In this document: positions 17,396 through 29,779 of the stretch, in pieces
Layout of the letters: every line of letters begins with the position of its first letter
Position numbering within the stretch: position 1 is the stretch's first letter
Assembly (NCBI GenBank): GCA_964020155.1
Contig: OZ026552.1
Span: forward strand, 3,836,548 to 3,871,547
DNA length: 35,000 bases
Direction: 5' to 3'
From: Chondrilla cf. caribensis
Taxonomy: Eukaryota > Porifera > Demospongiae > Chondrillida > Chondrillidae
Notes under the pieces: generated by a model
Seen by the model: only the letters and a program-made list of their open reading frames with translations
What the model was told of the DNA's origin: nothing
The model's database searches: none
Program-made: the position numbers and the translations under genes

Positions 17396-20300
17396 GAAAA
17401 CGCTAAGCACCTTTTAGAATAGCTTATGGGAAAGTGGGCAGGTCAACCTGAAATTTCACCAGACCTAGCTGGGGATGTGAACTAACTTATGAAATCATTC
17501 CCATCTCCATAGCTAACCTGTAACCCCAGCTACATTCGGAGGTGCTTAATATTTTTTCAATGTATGGGAGAGAAAACGCTAAGCACCTTTTTGAATAGCT
17601 GATGGGAAAGTGGGCGTGTCAACCTGATATTTTCACCAGGCCTAGATGAAGGTGTGAACTAACTTATGAAGCAATTTCCATCTCCATAGCTAACCCGTAA
17701 CCCCAGCTACATTCGGAGGTACTAAATATTTTTTCAATGTATGGGATAGTATGGGAGAGAAAACGCTAAGCACCTTTTTGAATACCTCATGGGAAAGTGG
17801 GCGTGTCAACCTGATATTTTCACCAGGCCTAGATGAAGGTGTGAACTAACTTATGAAGCAATTCCCATCTCCATAGCTAACCCGTAACCCCAGCTACATT
17901 CGGAGGTGCTTAATATTTTTCAATGTATGGGATAGTATGGGAGAGAAAACGCTAAGCACCTTTTTGAATAGCTGATGGGAAAGTGGGCGTGTCAACCTGA
18001 TATTTCACCAGGCCTAGATGAAAGTGTTAACTAACTTATGAAGCGATTCCCATCTCGATAGCTAACCCGTAACCCCAGCTACATTCGGAGGTGCTTAATA
18101 TTTTTTTAATGTATGGGATAGTATGGGAGAGAAAACACTAAGCACCTTTTCATATAGCTGATGGGAAAGTTGGCGTGTCAACCTGATATTTTCATCAGGC
18201 CTATTTGAAGGTGTGAACTAACTTATGAAGCGATTCCCATCTCTATAGCTAACCTGTAACCCCAGCTACATTCGGAGGTGCTTAATATTTTTTCAATGTA
18301 TGGGATATTATGGGAGAGAAAACGCTATAAGCACCTTTTTGAATAGCTGATGGGAAAGTGGGCGTGTCAACCTGATATTTTCACCAGGTCAAGATGAAGG
18401 TGTGAACTAACTTATGAAGCAATTCCCATCTCCATAGCTAACCCGTAACCCCAGCTACATTCGGAGGTGCTAAATATTTTTTCAATGTATGGGATAGTAT
18501 GGGAGAGAAAACGCTAGGCACCTTTTTGAATAGCTGATGGGAAAGTGGGCGTGTCAACCTGATATTTTCATCAGGCCTAGATGAAGGTGTGATCTAACTT
18601 ATGAAGCAATTCCCATCTCTATAGCTAACCCGTAACCCCAGCTACATTCGAAGGTGCTTAATATTTTTTCAATGTACATATGGGATAGTATGGGAGAGAA
18701 AACGCTAAGCACCTTTTCATATAGCTCTTGGGAAAGTGGGCGTGTCAACCTGATATTTTCACCAGGCCTAGATGAAGGTGTGAACTAACTTATGAAGCAA
18801 TTCCCATCTCCATAGCTAACCCGTAACCCCAGCTACATTCGGAGGTGCTAAATATTTTTTCAATGTATGGGATAGTATGGGAGATAAAACGCTGAGCACC
18901 TTTTTGAATACCTCATGGGAAAGTGGGCGTGTCAACCTGATATTTTCACCAGGTCTAGATGAAGGTGTGAACTAATGTATGAAGCAATTCCCATCTCCAT
19001 AGCTAACCCGTAACCCCAGCTACATTCAGAGGTGCTTAGTATTTTTTCAATGTACGTATGGGATCAAGGTATGGGAGAGAAAACGCTAAGCACCTTTTTG
19101 AATAGCTGATGGGAAAGTGGGCATGTCAACCTGATATTTTCACCAGGCCTAGATGAAGGTGTGAGCTAACTTATGAAGTGATTCCCATCTCGATAGCTCA
19201 GTATCCCGTAACCCCAGCTACATTCGGAGGTGCTTAATATTTTTTTCAATGTATGGGATAGTATGGGAGATAAAACGCTAAGCACCATTTTGAATAGCTG
19301 ATGGGAAAGTGGGCATGTCAACCTGATATTTTCACCAGGCCTAGATGAAGGTGTGAACTAACTTATGAAGCAATTCCCATCTCCATAGCTAACCCGTAAC
19401 CCCAGCTACATTCGGAGGTGCTTAATATTTTTTTCAATGTATGGTATAGTATAGGAGAGAAAACGCTAAGCACCTTTTTGAATAGCTGATGGGAAAGTGG
19501 GCGTGTCAACCTGATACTTTCACCAGGCCTAGATGAAGGTGTGAACTAACTTATGAAGCAATTCCCATCTCTATAGCTAACCCGTAACCCCAGCTACATT
19601 CGAAGGTGCTTAATATTTTTTCAATGTACATATGGTATAGTATAGGAGAGAAAACGCTAAGCACCTTTTTGAATAGCTGATGGGAAAGTGGGCGTGTCAG
19701 CCTGATATTCTCACCAAAGCTAGATGAAGGTGTGAACTAACTTATGAAGCAATTCCTATCTCCGTAGCAAACCTGTAACCCAAGCTACATTCGAAGGTGC
19801 TTAATATATTTCAATGTGTGGGATAGTATGGGAGAGAAAACGCTAAGCACCTTTCTGAATAGCGGATGGGAAAGTGGGCGTGTCAACTTGATATTTTCAC
19901 AAGATCTAGCTGGGGACGTGAACTAACTTATGAAACAATTCCCATCTCCGTAGCATACCTGTAACCCCAGCTACATTCGGAGGTGCTAAATATTTTTTCA
20001 ATGTATGGGATAGTATGGGAGAGAAAACGCTAAGCACCTTTTTGAATAGCTGATGGGAAAGTGGGCGTGTCAACCTGATATTTTCACCAGGCCTAGATGA
20101 AGGTGTAAACTAACTTATGAAGCAATTCCCATGTCCATAGCTATCCTGTAACCCCAGCTACATTCGGAGGTGCTTAATATTTTTTTCAATGTATGGGATA
20201 GTATAGGAGAGAAAACGCTAAGCACCTTTTTGAATAGCTGATGGGAAAGTGGGCGTGTCAACCTGATATTTTCACCAGGCCTAGATGAAGGCGTGAACTA

Positions 20301-22870
20301 ACTTATGAAGCAATTCCCATCTCGATAGCTAACCCGTAACCCCAGCTACATTCGAAGGTGCTTAATATTTTTTCAATGTACATATGGTATAGTATAGGAG
20401 AGAAAGCGCTAAGCACCTTTTTGAATAGCTGATGGGAAAGTGGGCGTGTCAACCTGATATTTCACCAGGCCTAGATGAAGGTGTGAACTAACTTATGAAG
20501 CAATTCCCATCTCCATAGCTAACCCGTAACCCTAGCTACATTCGGAGGTGCTACATATTTTTCAATGTATGGGATAGTATGGGAGAGAAAATGCTAAGCA
20601 CCTTTTTGAATAGCTGATGGGAAAGTGGGCGTGTCAACCTGATATTTTCCACAGATCTAGCTGGGGATGTGAACTAACTTATGAAGCAATTCCCATTTTC
20701 GTAGCAAACCTGTAACCCCAGCTACATTCGGAGGTGCTTAATATTTTTTCAATGTATGGGATAGTATGGGAGAGAAAACGCCAAGCACCTTTTTGAATAG
20801 CTGATGGGAAAGTGGGCGTGTCAACCTGATATTTTCACCAGGCCTAGATGAAGGTGTGAACTAACTTATGAAGCAATTTCCATCTCCATAGCTAACCCGT
20901 AACCCCAGCTACATTCGGAGGTGCTTAATATTTTTTCAATGTATGGGATAGTATGGGAGAGAAAACACTAAGCACCTTTTTGAATACCTCATGGGAAAGT
21001 GGGCGTGTCAACCTGATATTTTCACCAGGCCTAGATGAAGGTGTGAACTAACTTATGAAGCGATTCCCATCTCGATAGCTAACCCGTAACCCCAGCTACA
21101 TTCGGAGGTGTTTAATATTTTTTCAAGGTATGGGAGTGAAACGCTAAGCACCTTTCTGAATAGCTGATGGGAAAGTGGGCGTGTCAACCTGATATTTTCA
21201 CCAGGCCTAGATGAAGGTGTGAACTAACTTATGAAGCAATTCCCAACTCTATAGCTAACCCGTAACCCCAGCTACATTCGGAGGTGCTAAATATTTTTTC
21301 AATGTATGGGATAGTATGGGAGAGAAAACGCTAAGCACCTTTTTGAATAGCTGATGGGAAAGTGGGCGTGTCAACCTGATATTTTCACCAGGCCTAGATG
21401 AAGGTGTGAACTAACTTATGAAGCAATTCCCATGTCCATAGCTATCCTGTAACCCCAGCTACATTCAGAGGTGCTTAATATTTTTTCAATGTATGGGATC
21501 AAGGTATGGGAGAGAAAACGCTAAGCACCTTTTTGAATAGCTGATGGGAAAGTGGGCGTGTCAACCTGATATTTTCACCAGGCCTAGATGAAGGTGTGAA
21601 CTAACTTATGAAGCAATTCCCATCTCTATAGCTAACCCGTAACCCCAGCTACATTCGGAGGTGCTTAATATTTTTTTCAATGTATGGTATAGTATAGGAG
21701 AGAAAACGCTAAGCACCTTTTTGAATAGCTGATGGGAAAGTGGGCGTGTCAACCTGATATTTTCACCAGGCCTAGATGAAGGTGTGAACTAACTTATGAA
21801 GCAATTCCCATCTCTATAGCTAACCCGTAACCCCAGCTACATTCGAAGGTGCTTAATATTTTTTCAATGTACGTACATATGGTATAGTATAGGAGAGAAA
21901 ACGCTAAGCACCTTTTTGAATAGCTGATGGGAAAGTGGGCGTGTCAGCCTGATATTCTCACCAGGGCTAGATGAAGGTGTGAACTAACTTATGAAGCAAT
22001 TCCCATCTCCGTAGCAAACCTGTAACCCAAGCTACATTCGGAGGTGCTTAATATATTTTCAATGTGTGGGATAGTATGGGAGAGAAAACACTAAGCACCT
22101 TTCTGAATAGCGGATGGGAAAGTGGGCGTGTCAACTTGATATTTCCACCAGATCTAGCTGGGGACGTGAACTAACTTATGAAACAATTCCCATCTCCGTA
22201 GCATACCTGTAACCCCAGCTACATTCGGAGGTGCTAAATATTTTTTCAATGTATGGGATAGTATGGGAGAGAAAACGCTAAGCACCTTTTTGAATAGCTG
22301 ATGGGAAAGTGGGCGTGTCAACCTGATATTTTCACCAGGCCTAGATGAAGGTGTGAACTAACTTATGAAGCAATTCCCATGTCCATAGCTATCCTGTAAC
22401 CCCAGCTACATTCGGAGGTGCTTAGTATTTTTTCAATGTATGGGATCAACGTATGGGAGAGAAAGCGCTAAGCACCTTTTTGAATAGCTGATGGGAAAGT
22501 GGGCGTGTCAACCTGATATTTTCACCAGGCCTAGATGAAGGTGTGAACTAACTTATGAAGCAATTCCCATGTCCATAGCTATCCTGTAACCCCAGCTACA
22601 TTCGGAGGTGCTTAGTATTTTTTCAATGTATGGGATCAACGTATGGGAGAGAAAGCGCTAAGCACCTTTTTGAATAGCTGATGGGAAAGTGGGCATGTCA
22701 ACCTGATATTTTCACCAGGCCTAGATGAAGGTGTGAACTAACTTATGAAGCAATTCCCATCTCTATAGCTAACCCGTAACCCCAGCTACATTCGGAGGTG
22801 CTTAATATTTTTTTCAATGTATGGGATAGTATGGGAGAGAAAACGCTAAGCACCTTTTTGAATAGCTCAT
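17396..22870 (+). repeat. Satellite A main array, about 30 tandem monomers of about 188 bp
   Basis: The core CGCTAAGCACCTTTTTGAAT recurs at steady spacing, for example 17575, 17764, 17950, then on to about 22850, 29 intervals averaging close to 188 bp. Each unit also has GTGGGCGTGTCAACCTGATA, CCTAGATGAAGGTGTGAAC, AACCCGTAACCCCAGCTAC and AGGTGCTTAATATTTTTTC. AGGTGCTTA and TAAGCACCT are inverted repeats about 40 bp apart within every unit. Variants such as ATCAAGG insertions and the GTCAGCCTGATATTCTC unit repeat about 2.25 kb apart, showing block duplications. Short frames in the array are not genes. Confidence 0.97.
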
Positions 22871-23010
22871 GGTGCTCAGCATTTTCTCTCCTATACACTC
22901 CCATACATTGAAAATATACAAAGCACATTCCAATGTAGCTGGGGTTACCGGCCACCTATTGAAATGGAAATTCCTAAGTTAGTTCACGTCCTCGACTGAA
23001 TCTAAAATGT
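22871..23010 (-). repeat. Inverted satellite A monomer at the array edge
   Basis: From 22871 the sequence reads as reverse complement of satellite A: GTGCTCAGCATTTTCTCTCC, CCATACATTGAAAATATA, AATGTAGCTGGGGTTACCGG, AAGTTAGTTCACG. It marks an orientation switch exactly at the end of the direct array. Confidence 0.88.
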
Positions 23011-24977
23011 CAATGTTTTGCTAGGGGCCTTGTGGTGACAAGTAAAAAATGTCAATTTATATGCTTGTCACCACGGCCTCTCCTGTGTGCACATAATGCA
23101 TCATAGCTCAAATATGAATGCACGGACACACTCCTGGAACTAATATGGTCCCTTTGATAAAAAAAATGATAGGTTTTGTTGGTGATGAAAATACTGCCAG
23201 GTGTCCATATGGCACACAGTATTATACATTTGTATGTACATTTCAATATAAGTGTAATATGCTTTGTGGTGATAACTCAGGTGATTTGACATCATGTTGC
23301 TGGTCACCAAGGGCTGCCCAGTGTCTGTGCCAAAATCACCAACACAATTCCGGATACATACAAGCCGTCCTGAGTGTGCTTTTGACCTCGTGGTGACAAG
23401 CAAAAAAATGTCAATTTTTATGCTTGTCACCACAGCCTCTCCTGTGTGCACATAATGTATCATAGATCTAATACGAATGCACGGACAAACTCCTGGAACT
23501 AATACGGACCTTTTGATAACAAAAATGGTAGGTTTTGTTGCTGATGAAAATACTGCCAGGTGTTAATATAGCACATAGCATTATACATTTGTATGTACAT
23601 TTCAATAATATTATAAGTGTAATAGGCCTTGTGGTAATACCTCAGGTGCTTTGAAACCACATTGTTGGTCACCAAGGGCTGCCCAGTGTCTGTACCAAAC
23701 TCACCAACACAATTTCGGATGCATACAAACCGTCCTGAGTGTGTTATGGGCCTCGTGGTGACAAGCAAAAAAATGTCAATTTTTATGCTTGCCACCACAG
23801 CCTCTCCTGCGTGCATATAATGCATCATAGATCTAATACGAATGCACGGACACACTCCTGGAACTAATGCGGTCCTTTTGATAACAAAAATGATAGGTTT
23901 TGTTGCTGGTGAAAATTCTCTCAGTTGTGTCCATATGGCACATAGCATTATACATTAGTATGTACATTTCGAAATAAGTGTAATATGCCTTGTGGTGATA
24001 ACTCCGGTGATTTGACATCACGTTGCTGGTCACCAATGGCTGTCCAGTGTCTGTGCCAAACTCACGGATGCAATTTCGGATGCATACAAGCTGTCTTGAG
24101 TGTGCTATGTATGGGCCATGTGGTGACAAGCAAAAAAATGTCAAATTTTTTATGCTTGTCACCACGGCCTCTCCTTTGTGCACATAATGCATCATAGATC
24201 TAATACGAATGTACAGGCACACTCCTGGAACTAATACGGTACTTTTGATAACAAAAATGATAGGTTTTGTTGCTGATGAAAATTCTCTCAGTTGTCCATA
24301 TGGCACATAACATTATACATATGTATGTACATTTCAATATAAGTGTAATACGCCTTGTGGTGATAACTCAGGTGATTTGACACCACATTACTGGTCACCA
24401 AGGGCTGCCCAGTGTCTGTACCAAACTCACCAACACAATTTCGGTTGCATACAAACCGTCCTAAGTGTGCTATGGGCCTCGTGGTGACAAGGAAAAAAAT
24501 GTCAATTTTGTGCTTGTCACCACGGCCTCTCCTGTGTGCACATAATGCATCATAGATCTAATACGAATGCACGGACACACTCCTGGAACTAATACGGTTC
24601 TTTTGATAACAAAAATGATAGGTTTCGTTGCTAGTGAAAATTCTCTCAGTTGTCCATATGGCACATAGCATTATACATTTGTATGTACATTTCAATATAA
24701 GTGTAATACGCCTTGTGGTGATAACTCAGGCGATTTGACATCACGTTGCTGGTCACCAAGGGCTGCCCAGTGTCTTTGCCAAACTCACCAACACAATTTC
24801 AGATGCATGCAAACCGTCCTGAGTGTGCTATGGGCCTCGTGGTGACAAGGAAAAAAATGTCAATTTTTATGCTTGTCACCACGGCCTCTCCTGTGTGCAC
24901 ATAATGCATCATAGATCTAATACGAATGCACGGACACACTCCTGGAACTAATACGGACCCTTTGATAACAAAAATGA
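23011..24977 (+). repeat. Satellite B, about 5.4 tandem units of about 362 bp with a conserved hairpin
   Basis: GTGGTGACAAG recurs at about 23032, 23391, 23756, 24120, 24481 and 24840. Each unit carries GTGGTGACAAGCA followed after about 20 AT-rich bases by TGCTTGTCACCAC, a 13-bp stem with at most one or two changes per copy, then ACGAATGCACGGACACACTC, TATGGCACATAGCATTATAC and GGTCACCAAGGGCTGCCCAG. A second weaker inversion pairs CCTTGTGGTGA with TCACCAAGG. The array is embedded in satellite A on both sides. Open frames of up to 157 codons reflect the repeat and have no known domain. Confidence 0.95.
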
Positions 24978-25636
24978 TTAAAACCCCAGCTACATTCGGA
25001 GGTGCTTAATATTTTATCAATGTATGGAATAGTATAAGAGAGAAAATGCTAAGCACCTTTTTGAATAGCTCATGGGAAAGTGGGCGTGTCAACCTGATAT
25101 TTTCACCAGACCTAGCTGGGGACGTGAGCTAACTTCTGAAACCATTCCTATCTCCATATGTGGGTGTGTCAACCTGATCTTTTCACCACACCTAGGTCGG
25201 GACGTGAACTATAATTTATGAAATAATTTCCATCTTTGTAGCTAACCCGTAAACCCAGCTTCATTTGTAGATGCTTAGTTTTTATCAATGTTTTGGAGAG
25301 TATAAGGGAGAGAAATGCTTAGCACTTTTTTGAATACGTATCTCATGGGAAAGTAGGCATGTCAACCTGATATTTTTACCAGATTTAGCTGAAGATGTGA
25401 GCTAACTTATTCAACAATTCCCATTTCAATAAGTGAACTGTAACCCCAGCTACACACATTTGGAGGTGCTTAATATTATTTTTTTTCCAATGTATGGGAG
25501 GGTCTAGGAGAGAAGATGCTAAGCACCTTCTTGCGTAGCTCATGGGAGAGGGGGTGTGTCAAAATGATATTTTAGGGAGACCTGGCTGTGGATGTGTACT
25601 AACATATGAAACATTTTTCATCACCGTCTTTCAATA

Positions 25637-25682
25637 TATATATATATATATATATACACACTGTATATATATACAGTATATC
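25637..25682. repeat. (TA)n tract with palindromic centre
   Basis: An alternating AT run interrupted by ACACACTGTATATATATACAG, inside a satellite A unit. Confidence 0.85.
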
Positions 25683-25825
25683 ATTATTTATTAGTATATT
25701 TTACATGAAGTAACTTGTGAACCCCTGCTACAATGATTTTTCAATGTATGGGAGAGTACAGGAGATAAAATGCTAAGCACCTTCTGGCATAGTTCATGGG
25801 GGAGGGGTGTGTCAATCTGATATTT

Positions 25826-25945
25826 TAGCCTGCCAATGTCCATATCCAACTCACCAAACAAACTACAAACTTTGATGCATGCACACCCTCCTGGGTATGC
25901 TATAGGCCACATGGTGACCAGCAAGTCAATATGACACATGACAAT
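25826..25945 (+). repeat. Diverged satellite B remnant within satellite A
   Basis: AACTCACCAAACAAACTAC, GATGCATGCACACCCTCCTG and GCTATAGGCCACATGGTGAC match the 3' half of satellite B in order, at lower similarity than the main block. Confidence 0.75.
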
Positions 25946-26384
25946 GCACTTACTGTTGTATATACATGTGCTTAATATTAATTTTTTTCAAGGTGTGCAT
26001 GGGAGAATTTAGGAGAAAAAAACGCTATAGCACCTTCGTCTGTAGCTTATGACAGAGGAGGCGTGTCAAGCTGATAATTCAGCCAGACCTAAGTGGGGAT
26101 GTAACTTGACTTATATATGAAACATTTCCCATCTCCGCGCAAGTTTTGTAACCTCATTAATTCGAGGTGGTGCTATACAACGACAAAGGGAGTATTTCTT
26201 TGATAGCATCGGCCATTTTTTCACACGACATGTACCATGTGTTGCAGCAATGGTACAACAGAAGAAACAGGCCAATATAATTAAATGATTATTTCCCTAG
26301 TACACTCCAATAACACGTAACCTATTATTGTTATGACCTGATTGTGTTGACATACATACTTTACTAAATTCTTATTAAATTTCA

Positions 26385-26471
26385 TAATATACTTTCAATA
26401 ACTTGAACTCTCAATAACTGGAACTTTCCATGCGGTCCCCTGGAGGTTCCAGTTAACGAGATTCCACTGTA
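26385..26471 (-). mobile_element. Fragment of a Tc1/mariner-like MITE
   Basis: On the minus strand it starts with CAGTGGAATCTCGTTAACTG followed by two further GGAAC/AGTTATTGAGAGTTC-type repeats, the usual look of pogo-like inverted ends, with TA beside it. Only one end is recognisable. Confidence 0.5.
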
Positions 26472-26889
26472 TATACGGATTAATTGAAAATTATTGTAAT
26501 TAACGAAATTCACAATTACATGTATACATACGTAATATGTACAGATTTGAACATAAAATCAAAATCGCGGAAATTTTCACAAGAAAAAAAACAAAAGAAG
26601 AGACAATCAACTAAACACCTGCGGTACATGTATATGTGCATGAGAAGCACACAAGTCACATTCCACTATCTACATATAACAGGTACCATTGAACAGTAGC
26701 TCACAAACATATATGTTATATAAATCTACTTCATATTCTCCACTTCCTCCGGAACTTTGGTTTGAGAGCTACCCTCTTTGATATTGAGCATGTTGGCTGT
26801 AAGAAAGTTGTAGAACATGTAGAAGAGCATGCAGTAAGTACTACCACACTCTTGCATTGGGGATTGTATAAGTTATGGTATAATTTCAC

Positions 26890-27241
26890 CAGTGCTGGGG
26901 CGATAATTGATAAATCGATTATAATTAGTCAATTTTCATCTCAATTCTTATTATCGTTAATAGTGCAAGCAAATTGATCAATCATAGGAAGTGATCAAGT
27001 GAGTTGAACAGGAAGCCAATTCCATCTTATTACCCAAAACCTCACTCCGTGGGTTCAATTTGTACCTGAAATGTGAAAAGGACTCTAAAGACTCAACATC
27101 GCATCTACTGGATGACTAACAAGTCTGATAAAGTGGGAGTGGTTTCCAGTTATACGCCCACTTAATTACTTCCAGTAATCAATCAATCAGATTTTATGTA
27201 CTGATAATCAATTTTAAAAGTACAATTGATTCTCAACACTA
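26890..27241 (+). mobile_element. MITE-like repeat, copy 3 (most complete, about 350 bp)
   Basis: It begins CAGTGCTGGGGCGATAATTG and ends GATTCTCAACACTA, so the ends are imperfect inverted repeats (AGTGCTGGG against AGTGTTGAG). It encodes no protein. It ends 57 bp from the HDAC8 stop codon and could be part of the HDAC8 3' UTR, antisense. A clear target duplication was not found. Confidence 0.7.
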
Positions 27242-27297
27242 AATTCCACAAAGATGCATCTTCCCCAGCCTTGTGCCTGTATAGTGTGTACGTATAA

Positions 27298-27513
27298 CTA
27301 TGCACCTCTTATTGTCTCACAAATTGCCTCTAATTCCTTGCCCACATTGTTGTTTCGCTTATGGGGGACTACATTTTCTTGATGTAGGGAGTATTCTGGG
27401 CCAAAATCACCAAGATACTACAGAAGATGTTTTATATAAAAGGAATATATAATACAGTAATGTAGCACACACATATTTTATACGTAAGTAAAAATTGTAC
27501 ATGCGTACATAAT

Positions 27514-27576
<63 letters not shown>

Positions 27577-29734
27577 GAGAGTACATGTAAGAATACGTCT
27601 ACATATACATGTTCGAGCTCATACATGCTTGCATGTACGCAACTGCAAATGGCATAACCTAAACATGCAAACACACCAAAACAGTGTTCCAATATAATAA
27701 AAATATCTTACTCAATAGAATTGATATCGGAATTTGACAATGCAAACATAAATGAGAGATCTATACTCATATAATACGTAAAATGGTCAAGAGTACCGTA
27801 CTCACTTCATGGTCTGGTATATCGTTGCTGAGGACTTCCCCTATCAGTAAACTGGTCACATATGTCCAAAAGCGAGCAGTACTGGGAAAATTGTATCCTC
27901 CTGTGTGTGAATACAGACCAGAAGTGTACAGTTAAGTACAGTGGATTGAAAAGAGTTCAAATACAGTACATATACTAGTGTATGGGAGCACTACCAAGGG
28001 TGATGTTGTGAAGAGGTCTGACTGTATACTAGTGTATGGGAGCACTACCAAGGGTGATGTTGTAAAGAGGTCTGACTGTATACTAGTGTATGGAAGCACT
28101 ACCAAGGGTGATGTTGTAAAGAGGTCTGACTGTATACTAGTGTATGGGAGCACCACCAAGGGTGATGTTGCAAAGAGGTCTGACTGTACACTAGTGTATG
28201 GGAGCATCACCAAGGGTGATGTTGTAAAGAGGTCTGACTGTGTGTACTACATAAGCTGGAACGGGCCTCATTACAGTGGCATCCCCTCTAGAAGGATTAT
28301 CTCTCACGTACATACGTACATAAAACACACCTCCTCCCAGGATGAGTGTTGGGACAGTCCACGATAGAACATGAACAACACATTCTCCCAGTCCTCTAGA
28401 AGTGAGCGAGAATGAGTCCATTGGGTCGTCATGGAGACCATCAGCGCCACTCTGCAACACAATGACATCTGGTTCAAAAGAGTCCCGGACAATATCCATA
28501 ATTCTAAATGAACCAACACAACAAACATTGCGATGAAAATAAGCAAACATAATAACACATACAGATATGTCAACAACTGTAATTTGCTTTTTTACATTGT
28601 ATCGTACTTTTAAGCTGTGTACTAGCTGATGTACACACCGGCAGTGCTGTGTGTGGAAAGAGGGTGATGCTACAAATTAAGCATATGGAGCAAGATGTGG
28701 TGCTGTCACAGGTACCGAGTACAACCCTGTAATACATGCTACTAGGCACACCCCCTATACTAAAGCTGATGAGCTGTAAGTTTCCAGTACAATGTATAAG
28801 TTCCAAATAACATGTCTCCATCTATGTACGTACATACAGTCACCTTCTGAAGAGGTTGGTGTATTGACTGTCTGTTATACCATCCTTCAGTGGCACATTT
28901 ACGGAATAATAATGACCCTTTCCCTTGCCAATATCCTCTACACTGCCTGTACCTATTATGTATGTATAGGTACAACAAGAAATACACTTTACATGTACAG
29001 TACGTATATGTATTATATTAATATTTGAATGAAATATATACCACGTACTATATTATACACACGCACGTGTGTGTGTGCCTGCGTGCATGCGTGCATGTGT
29101 GTGCTAAGTACAGATGCTCAAACGTATGTATACATATATGTATGCATGTATACGTGTACATATGTAAGTATATATTATGTATGCTTGTATGTATGTATGC
29201 ATGTATATATGTATGTATGCATGCACGGTATATTCACTGTGTACACATTATGTAGAGTGAACAAGTACATACGAACATAAGAACAAGTACATACATCATG
29301 CTCTTCTTGCAAACCTGGAAAGAATCCAGGAACATGTTTATGAAAAGACACAGTCATTACTTTATTACTGAAAGAAAAGGCTGCCTCCACACCATCGCCA
29401 TGGTGAAGGTCAATATCTATATATAAGACTCGTTTAAAGTGTCCAAGAAGTTTAAGAATAGCCAGGACAATGTCATTACAGTAGCAAAATCCCGCGGCCT
29501 TTGAGCTGAGGAGAGTCAGGAAAAGGAAGATGATAAGGATATAGCCTTGGGACTTTCTCACAATAGAAAACATAAACAAACTAATATCATTATCAAATTC
29601 AATTTCTGTTTTGGATGTCAGATACATAACTACATAAGAACATGCATACACGTATGGATTAATCCTCACAGAAGCACTACAATGGATAAATGTGGCCATG
29701 AAAGCTTTCCCTACGCGCACACCTTCATACACAT

Positions 29735-29779
<45 letters not shown>

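Larger units (their letters stand above)
24978..26170 (+). repeat. Decayed satellite A flank (about six units)
   Basis: Satellite A resumes in mid-unit with ACCCCAGCTACATTCGGAGG and continues with growing divergence and indels (GCTAAGCACC variants at about 25050, 25320, 25525, 25773 and 26025). It contains a (TA)n run and a satellite B remnant, listed separately. Confidence 0.88.

Noticed and set aside
17396..22870. CRISPR-like regular repeats
   Set aside because: The whole ~188-bp unit is conserved, including between landmarks, so there are no unique spacers. The context is eukaryotic.
23140..24664. Protein frames of 107-157 codons in satellite B
   Set aside because: They recur once per repeat unit with frame changes, contain no known domain and shift with unit indels.
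27932..28367. ORF of 18-residue repeats ([18 protein letters not shown])
   Set aside because: A product of the 54-bp minisatellite in HDAC8 intron 7; the period is a multiple of three and the opposite strand is open as well.
28792..29280. Small ORFs in ATGT-rich sequence
   Set aside because: The sequence is simple ATGT/ATAC repeat within HDAC8 intron 5; the residues are composition artefacts (Tyr, Cys, Met, Val).
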